From assembly GCA_011032825.1 (NCBI GenBank), contig JAADJZ010000017.1:62001-126000 (forward strand): a stretch of 64,000 nucleotides of DNA, read 5' to 3'. The notes under the pieces are model-generated. The model made no database searches. It saw nothing but the letters and a program-made list of their open reading frames with translations, and was not told the origin of the DNA. Below, piece by piece: positions 56,216-64,000 of the stretch (positions are counted from its first letter, which is position 1; each line of letters opens with the position of its first letter). The translations under genes were made by a program, and so were the position numbers. This DNA comes from Massariosphaeria phaeospora (taxonomy: Eukaryota; Ascomycota; Dothideomycetes; Pleosporales).

Positions 56216-57135
56216 TTACTGGTCCACGTCCATTGTTTCCACCGTGGCAGCGGCGTTGTCGTCCTTCAGCTCGTGCACGGTCACATACTTGTTGATCTCC
56301 TGTCTTGTGATAATCTTCTCGTTCAGCACTGCCGTAGTGCCCGGCTTGAACCTGTAGTTCCTCTGCTTGGGCACACGGACGTTTGGCGTGATGTGGTTCC
56401 TATACAGCGTCGTCTTTTCCTCAGTGATGACCGCAACATCAACGTTGCTTCCTGACCCAAGATCGTTCCAGATACCAGCCTGAATAGCATCCGAGCACAG
56501 CTTCATAGCATCCTCCCTGCTCATTTTAGTCTTCCATTGCGTCTCGAACACAGACATGGCAGCGAGAGACCCAGAGCCCAGCGTTACATAAGGCAGCTTG
56601 TCGGTAGAACCGTGCGCGTGTACCGTAAAGAGATGCGAGCCTGTGGGGTCAACACCGGCAACCACGAGGTATGCGCCCACGTGACCTTGGTAGCGGAAGA
56701 GGTGCTGCTTCAGCATTGTCATGCAGGTCACTACGCGCGGTTTGCGGCCGGTAGACAGGGCGTGCAGCTCGAGGTTCGATGAGATGATGGCGGTGGTGAA
56801 TTCGGTGTCGGCAGCGGTTCCGGCTCCGGCGCACCAGATCTGGGGCGCGATGTAATGCAGCTTCTCGCAGTTCTACACTCGTATTAGCATTCCGTTTGCC
56901 GTGTATCCAGACGATGCCGTCGTAGGGGTGGGGCGGGGGCGGGGGTCGATGCCACACGCACCTTGTCTGCCACAATGGGGCCGCTCGTCGCTCGGGTATC
57001 GGCTGCAATCACCACGCCGCCGTCAAAGAGACATCCCACGATGGTGGTGCCGGTGCTGGTGGCCTTTGGCAACGGGACGCCCTGGGCGTGCAGCGCGACA
57101 TTGCGGTTGTGGTTGGAGAAGTCGAAGCCTCCCAT
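56216..57135 (-). CDS. PUP1: Proteasome subunit beta type 2 (Pup1), trypsin-like active subunit
   Basis: Catalytic beta-2 subunit of the 20S proteasome, synthesised with a propeptide and matured by autocleavage before the active-site threonine. Exons 57135-56962 and 56872-56216 join in phase to 276 residues. The N-terminus [19 protein letters not shown] leads to [11 protein letters not shown], where Thr30 becomes Thr1. Other motifs are [23 protein letters not shown], the catalytic Lys of the CEKLHYI region, and [12 protein letters not shown] with the conserved Gly-Ser-Gly. The long C-terminal arm ([12 protein letters not shown]...) is typical of beta-2. It is divergent from NUP159. Confidence 0.96.
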
Positions 57136-57716
57136 GGCGGATCGTGTCGGGGTGGTCGGAGGAGGAGAGTGGAGGATGGCGTTCTCGCAGCACACGGGAC
57201 ACGGGCAGCCGGCCTGTCTTGGGGTGCTGTGATGTGTGTCGGCGGACGGGAGAGGGAGGGCGATGGGCGATGGGCGATGGGGGTGGTCTGGCAGGCGGGA
57301 CCGACGTTTTGGTGGTCGCAGGGCACTAGAGGGCAGCACGGCAGGTACGCAGCTTGTCAACCTAAGAGGAGCTTGGACCACCTTACCGATCCGCGCGCTA
57401 AGGAAAGCACCCCAACGAAAACAACAGCGCGCGCCCTGCTCACCGTGAAAACCATCCCGGCGCCGGTCTCGTGTTTGTCAGTCTACCTCTGCGGAGCGCC
57501 AGGCGACCCCTCCCCGCTCACCCTTCTCGACAGAAGCCTCGAGCTTTTCCGCCACCGCCCGTCGAGGCTCTCTCACGCCCCTTGTAGTCGCCAGTCTTTC
57601 AGCGGACAACCTCCAATGCCCACGCCCAGCCGGTGCTTCGCAGAACAACCTGGCGCGAGATCCGCTCGGAACACATCATAGCAAGCACGGTACTCGCCTT
57701 CAACCGCGCGCCGAAC
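57136..57716. promoter_or_regulatory. Divergent upstream region, PUP1 / NUP159
   Basis: This 581-bp gap between divergent starts contains a GGGCGAT repeat near 57255-57276 (5' UTR side of PUP1). No clear proteasome-associated control element was found by eye. Confidence 0.55.
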
Positions 57717-60700
57717 ATGGCGAACATAAACGTCGGCGCAGAGGTCGCCGAGATCCATCCAGAGGTACTGCTAGCCGGACCCAGCTCCGATTAGGCGGTC
57801 GACGCCCCATTTTGAGCCGTCGAAGGCGTCGGAGAAGATTTTGAACCAGTGCGCATTGCTAATTCATGACCCAGAGTCTCGGCCTCAAGGCTCTCGGTGC
57901 TGGTGGCCTTCAGGGCGCCAAGTCACTCAAGCTGCTCCCGACTCCATGGCCAGCCGATGGCCTTCCCCCCTCCTCTGCCACTCTATTATCCGTCTCCTCC
58001 AGCCGCCGCCTCCTCGCTGCAGCTGGGCCGGATACCCTCTTTATCGCTTCCACACCGGCAGTACGATCGGCATTCGGAAAAGCCGGGGGCGAGGACGATA
58101 TTATCACAGATTTCACCCCCGATTTCACCCTCTCCGTACCACAGCTCCGCCATGTCGCATTCTCTGCAGCCGGGGACTTTCTGGTCATATCCTCGGAGCA
58201 TAGTGGTGGTCTCGCTGTATATGAGGTAGATAATCTTCTACAGCAGAGACATGAACCGACTGTACAGATCTCCACCGACCAGATCCCTCTGCGGGCTCTT
58301 CTGCCAAATCCGAACGCTGAATTCAACGGCCATATCGCCGCAGTACTGGACACGGGCAAACTAGTTGTCGTCGACATTGTGGCAGGCAAGACGGTTGTGG
58401 TCAGGGAAGAGAGGGTCACATGTGCCGCATGGAGTGTCAAAGGAAAAGCCATCATAGCAGGGCTAGATGATGGCACTGCTGTGCAATATAAGCTCGGCGG
58501 AGGTCCCTTGGGCACCATTCCTCGTCCACCCAACGTAGACGAGAGCTACATCGGTACATCTATCAATGTCTCGTCATGGATTTTGGAAATTGACGCTAAT
58601 GCTTCGCAGTGTCCGCCGTCTTCTGGTTGAACAATGAAGAGTTCTTCCTCGTCCATTCACCTATAACTGGAAATGATCACCCCATGGAACCCGCCCAGGA
58701 CTCAGCATATCATATTGTAAAGAGTGATAAGGGCCGAACTACCTACTACTTTCACCAGACCGAATGCGAGCTATGCTGGGCGAACATGGGGCCGGTGCGG
58801 CAACCGCCCCTTCGGTTTTCGGTAAAGAGACTGCGGGCATGGGAGCCGTCTCTCACAGATCTGCTTATCCTAGCGTCCTCAAACTGCTCTGACGTGGTAA
58901 TACTCACCAAGTCAAGCGAGAAGATAGCGCCAGACCAAGAAGAGTCCGGAGGGTATGCAGTTACAAAACCGTTAGACAACAGACTTGCCACTCTCCCGCC
59001 AATGGTGTTCGGCGGAGATGGTGACAGTGTGCTGATTGGCGAGGCCTTGGATTTGTCCGCCGAAGAGAAGGTCGTGCGACCAGTCCCAACGCTTGAAGAG
59101 ATAAACAAATCGCCGTTTCCGCTGCCGGCATACTTTGCCCTCAACCATGAAGGCATACTGTCCGCATGGTGGATTGTATGGGATAGGTCAATGTCCGGTG
59201 AAAAAATGCATCCCTACCCTGGTCTGGTCTCTCCTTCGGATGGAGCCATTGCTTCCCATTCGGCAACGACACCATCAGTTGTCCCCGCATCCACTACGAC
59301 CAGTGGAAGCTTCAGACACGAGTCATTAAACGTTTCAGGTCCAACAACCACTCGAGCCAGCTCTACATTCGGCCAGCAGACCCCTGTACCAGCAACACCC
59401 CTTGCACCTAAGCTCAGCACATCAGGTCCCGCCCAGCCCGCGTTTGGAACCACTTCCAACGTAGGTGCATTCGGGAAAACTGGATTCGGAACTGCTGGAC
59501 CAATGGGTAATCGCGCGTCTCCCTGGAGTTCATCTGCGCAATCTACACCCCAAAATACTTTCGGAAACACGGCTAGTGCGCCGTCAGGTTTTGCAAAGTT
59601 TGGAGGAGGCAACACCTCGACAACGCCTTTCTCCAGTTTCAATAGTATCAACGGCGGTCCGTCAGCGTCTCCATTTTCGTCTGTGGGACAATCAAACCCA
59701 GGATTTGGTGGAAGTACCAACGCGGGGGGCTTCAAGGGGCTGGCTGATAAGCCATCGAGCTTCGGTTCTACACTCACGATAGGGTCAGCCGAAGGATCTA
59801 CGCTACCATCCTGGGCTAACACACCCGCACAAATGAGTTCTGGTTTTGGACAAAACGCTTCTGCTACTACCTCTTTCGCCTCCAACAAGGAATCAGACGT
59901 GAGTGATACAGACGACGCGCATAACCGGACTAGAGACGAAGCTACACCCACACCACAAGCGCCCCCTCCAGGACAAAAACCTCTTGATCTTGCAGCCAAT
60001 GGATTTACGCTCGGCAGCACATTCAAAGGAGATGGTACTGCCAAGGATGACTTGCCAAAGCCTGTGGTATCGTCGGGTAATTCCCTCTTCGGTGGAGATT
60101 TTGCAACTACTCTGGATACACCTAGCTCGAAACCTCCCGCCACACCTATCAGACAGGAAGAGACCGCGAGTAGGCTACGGGATGTTTCGACTACGCCAGC
60201 ATCTCCTCCCAAACCACAACACACGTTATCTTCTAGAGCTGCTCAGACGAAGGGTACAAAAGCACCCCCTGAAGAACAATCCCCCGTGGCCGAAGATGCC
60301 CCTCTTCCACCTGACCCAGACACTTGGAAGCCGACACAGTCTACAGAGGATGAACTTCCTCCGTTAGCAGGAAGTCCGGGAATCAAAGTGGAAGCTCCAG
60401 ATTTGTCTGTGCCAACGTCGCCGTCGGATGAAGGGGAGGGCGAGGGCGAAGACGACGGAGAAGAAGACTTCTCGGTGGAAGAAGTGGACAGGGACGAAGA
60501 CAATTCGTCTCCTGCAGACGTTGCACGTGGGCATCAACCGCCAAAGCCAACGTTCATTCTTCAAGATAGTGTCAATCGCTTCCCAAATCTGCCGGCACCA
60601 ACACCTCCTGTCGGAAAATCGGCGACATACTCTCCCGCTGAGAGGAGTATTTCACCCATTCGTCAACCTATATTTGGAGAGTCCAACGGAGCTGGTAGCT

Positions 60701-62088
60701 TGTTCGCCCGATCATCCAATCCTGCACCTACCGGGTATCCTAGACCGCATATTGCACTGGCGCCTTCGTCTCGTCGCGCTCGAGAGAACCTACGATCCCC
60801 AAGTCCGGTCCGAGCTGTGTCAGCAGCTCCGGCGTTCAGATCGCAGCGTGAGCGCGTTGATGGTGCAGACTCAACTTCAAGTACATCTATTATACCTCAG
60901 TCGCACCCTCTTACAGCCGAACCCCAAGTGTCTGACCTGATTGACGACGAAGATGCGCGTATTCGCAAGCTTCTAGCGAGCGAAATTGAGGCTAACCCCA
61001 TTCTGGATGATTTCATTGCGCGGAAAGAATACGATGGAACTTCCCAAACTAAGACTGGACATGCCGCACAGATTGAGATTGTGTATAGAGACATCAACAA
61101 TATGGTAGATACCCTGGGGCTGAACTGGCGCTCTTTGAAGGCTTTTATCTTGTATAATGAACAGTCACAGCGATTCGGAGAACACACCCGCGCTGAGCTT
61201 GAAGATATTGAAGGGCAGGGCGAGGAGGGGTCATGGCTTAATAAGTGGAGTTTATGCGAAACCGATGATCTGAAGAGATTAGAAGACGAACTTGAACATG
61301 AGTTGGACGAGGGGCGGGTCCGGGATGTTCTCGAAAAACTCAGCCAGTTGGCACGTTTGATGAACGACAAAGGGAAACTCATGACGAAATTGAATGACAT
61401 ACGACGTCAGCTCATCAATCGTAAGGATCCCGAGAAAGTGGAAGCACATCGCAAGGCGTCATTACCGAAGGAACTAGCCGACCAACAGAAAGCCTTGCGA
61501 ACAGATTTTGCCAAGCTGTTGACATTGCTTGGAAAAGCTGAGGAGGCTGCAATTCTACTTCGATCTCGTCTGGCGTCTCAGGATGCCGAGAACGGAAAAA
61601 CTGGTGCGGTGCCGACCGTGGATCAAGTCAAGAAGACTATTATGAAGATGATCAGTCTAGCAGAGAAGAAGAACAGCGAGGTTGTCCTCCTGGAATCCCA
61701 ACTGCGTAAAATGGGGCTTGGAGAGGACAGCCGCCCTACCTCATCATCGCCCCGCAACTTGGGAACCCCAACACGCCGCTCACGTGCTTTCCGAGGCGAG
61801 AGCCCCTTCGCTACCCCTCCAACCAACCGAAGCAAGATGACTCTGAGTGAACTGCACAGACGAGCTCTCACACCGGAGGTGGAGACTACGCCGAGCAATG
61901 GCTACGGTCTGTATTACACGCCCGAAGGAACCCCCTCGCAGGGCAACGAGCTCGTGCGACTGGGCGATGTGGTTAACGACAACTTGTCCAGTCTCCGAGA
62001 GACTGCAAAGAGGAGAAGAAAAATTGCGAGTGGCCTGAAGAGTGCCCTTCTCGAGCGGGACGGGGTCAAGGTCACTACCGTGGGCTAG
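57717..62088 (+). CDS. NUP159: FG-nucleoporin Nup159 (Nup214 homologue)
   Basis: Cytoplasmic-face nucleoporin that anchors the DEAD-box helicase Dbp5 for mRNA export. Exons 57717-57764, 57875-58553 and 58610-62088 join in phase to 1401 residues. The N-terminal beta-propeller (about 1-410) includes KLLPTPWPADGLPPSSATLLSVSS, SAVFWLNNEEFFLVH and the TTYYFHQ block. An FG-repeat region (about 450-650) carries GFG, SFG, AFG and FG dipeptides in Ser/Thr/Pro context, followed by an acidic linker (EGEGEGEDDGEEDFSVEEVD). The C-terminus is a coiled coil (about 980-1250) that in yeast binds Nup82. The small first exon (MANINVGAEVAEIHPE) is a splice prediction, but the joined sequence EIHPESLGLKAL fits the family. 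Confidence 0.92.
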
Positions 62089-62755
62089 GTGCCTTCGAGC
62101 TGGATGGGATATCAGAGCTACGTTACGATAATGTATGAGTAGGCGTGACTGTTTTAGTACGGAGCGTTTGATTTTGAACTTGCATCAAGGATGGCTGTTC
62201 TCTTTAGCAGCATGCCAGGCTTTGGAGGGTTACCATTTGGGCCGGACTAAAGTAGTATTATGTAGTGAGAACTAATTGCATCAAGATTCCTGCAAGTGCA
62301 ACTGTCGCTCTCTTCGTGCACCCGTACGTCGTGCTTCTGTTCAACTACTTTAGCTTCGTCGTCAGCCTCGGCCCACTGTGCGAGGCGCTTGATGGACAAC
62401 AACTGCACGGCAGCTTGAGGCTGCCCAGGTGGCATCCCGAGGTCGGGCCTGTCGCTTCTCAGGCCGCGCCCAGACGCTTGTGCCAATGCGGCTAGCGTCG
62501 TAGCTAAATTGATTTTGGCACTCGCGTCGCGTCCGCGGGGCGCTTCCAAGGTTGCTGTTTCCGCCGCTCCAATTCTGCCCTTCACCGCTCCACCCGTCAA
62601 CAAACAGCCCAGAGCCGTGGACCCATCAGCCACGCTCACTTTCCGACTCCGCTCCACGCTTCTGCTGCCACCAAACAACTCCTGTCCAGTGTGCCGCCTC
62701 TGTATACCGCACCACCCAAACGCTCGGTTACCCCGCTCTCCTGCCACCAAGCACC
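62089..62755. other. Spacer and ASF1 promoter region
   Basis: It contains the 3' end of NUP159 and the upstream region of ASF1. No gene was recognised; the frame at 62247-62750 on the minus strand matches nothing. Confidence 0.5.
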
Positions 62756-63745
62756 ATGTCTGTCGTCTCGCTCCTCGGTGTCGAGGTCAAGAACAACCCC
62801 GCTGGCTTCGACGCCCCCTACGAGTTCGAGATCACATTTGAGTGTCTGGAGCAGCTGCAAAAAGGTAGTTGCATTCCAATTGCGCGTCCCGTGCGGCGAT
62901 ATTGACTCCAAGTAGACCTCGAATGGAAACTGACCTATGTCGGCTCCGCAACCTCGTGAGTAGCGACTTCGCCAGTCCTTTTCCGATTGTAGAGCTGACA
63001 CGTGGCAGGAATGAATACGACCAAGAGCTCGACTCTGTCTATGTCGGCCCCGTTCCGGTTGGCATCAACAAGTTCCAATTCCAGGCCCAATCTCCGGACC
63101 TAACGCGCATCCCCAACAGCGAGATCATTGGCGTGACGGTTATTCTCTTGAGCTGTAGCTATGACAGTCGCGAGTTCGTGCGTGTCGGTTACTACGTGAA
63201 CAACGAGTACGCCGATGAGGCGCTCCAGCTCGAGCCCCCGGCGAAGCCTATCATCGAGAAAGTGCGAAGAGTCATTCTAGCTGAGAAGCCGCGTGTCACG
63301 CGTTTTGCTATCAAGTGGTATGTTCCCACGCACGTAGACATGGACACATGCTCACAAAAGCAGGGATTCGGAGGAGTCTGCTCCACCAGAGTTTCCACCT
63401 GACCAGCCCGAGGTCGACGAGCAGGCTGCAGACGGTGACCAGTATGGCGCTGAAGAAGAGGAGGAAGAGGAAGAAGAGGAAGTTGAAGGAGCGGCACCTG
63501 TCGAGGGCGAAGACGCGGACATGGCTGGCGGCGAGGAGACTGCCGGACCGGCCACTGAGGTTGCCGCTGCCGAAGAGAGCGAGGAGATCGACATCGAAGA
63601 CAGCGAGGGTGAAGACGACGAGGAGGACGAGGGTGAGGAGGGTGCCGATGACGACATGGAGATGGATGAATCCGAAGCGGCCAACGGTGACCAGAAGAAG
63701 CCTCAGCAGCCAGTCCAGCAGAACGCCGATGTCATGGTCCAATAG
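62756..63745 (+). CDS. ASF1: Histone H3-H4 chaperone Asf1
   Basis: Asf1 binds H3-H4 dimers and hands them to CAF-1 and HIR during chromatin assembly. Exons 62756-62864, 62916-62955, 63009-63317 and 63364-63745 join in phase to 279 residues. The Ig-like core (1-155) is typical: [85 protein letters not shown] and [13 protein letters not shown]. The C-terminal tail is strongly acidic (long Glu/Asp runs), as in fungal Asf1. The 40-nt second exon is a short but clean join. Overlapping 63.3-63.75 kb frames on both strands are shadows. Confidence 0.96.
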
Positions 63746-64000
63746 GGTAGGCACTGCAGGATGCTGATCATATATCTTGCTCTTGAATAGTCAACGGTGC
63801 GGTGCAAACACACTACCAATACGATTTTCAGCCTAGCGCTCAATGCCAGCGCTCAGTCTACCAAAAATCTCGCGCATTAGCCATATATAGTACCTGAGGC
63901 TCGCACCATTGCAAGTGATGTAAAAGTTGTGCCCTGTAACGATCTCGTCTCTCGTATTTAGTACAGTTACTCAAATAGGATAGCTCCATCGCCGACGTGT

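Overview
The window is nuclear DNA of a filamentous ascomycete (Pezizomycotina; Dothideomycetes is my guess from the overall style and is not proven). The signs are short 45-120 nt introns with GTATGT/GTACGT-like donors and CTRAY-CAG 3' ends, a HET-domain gene, fungal-type FG nucleoporin, Gup1 and GH17 proteins, and pogo/Fot1-like transposons carrying the TAG-stop pattern left by RIP. Exon joins were worked out by reading splice sites and keeping phase, so every spliced model is a prediction.

Left flank (1-7.6 kb), conserved genes: a calcium/calmodulin-dependent kinase cut by the window edge (-), cofactor-independent phosphoglycerate mutase (-), divergent Mediator subunit 9 (+), a RING protein (-), and an intron-containing tRNA-Asp(GTC) (-).

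Accessory island (about 7.9-28 kb): five roughly 2.1-kb TA-flanked elements of one transposon superfamily (CENP-B/psq-type helix-turn-helix plus DD35D transposase). Element 2 is inserted inside the right terminal inverted repeat (TIR) of element 1. Elements 3, 4 and 5 lie end to end. All carry stop codons, mostly TAG, and element 4 has all three catalytic Asp codons changed to Asn. Each TIR contains two copies of a short motif spaced exactly 17 bp, although the motif differs between elements. The single-copy genes here are typical accessory genes: a DapA-family lyase/aldolase, a DUF6604-like gene with one in-frame TAG, a secreted many-exon protein of unknown function and a HET-domain gene. A MITE-like 155-bp element lies at 13.6 kb.

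Right flank (28.5-64 kb), mostly housekeeping: eIF2A, an F-box protein, a folliculin/Lst7 homologue, a RINT1/Tip20-family tethering protein, Nop9, a group II PLP decarboxylase, a GH17 cell-wall glucanase, Gup1 (MBOAT), Arp4, proteasome beta-2 (Pup1), Nup159 and histone chaperone Asf1. Three divergent pairs (RINT1/NOP9, GUP1/ARP4, PUP1/NUP159) share short upstream regions. A U5 spliceosomal snRNA gene, recognised from its loop I, stems and Sm site, lies in the gap before GUP1. The genes do not form one pathway. They are a normal mixture of nuclear, ribosome-biogenesis, trafficking and cell-wall functions around a transposon-rich insert.
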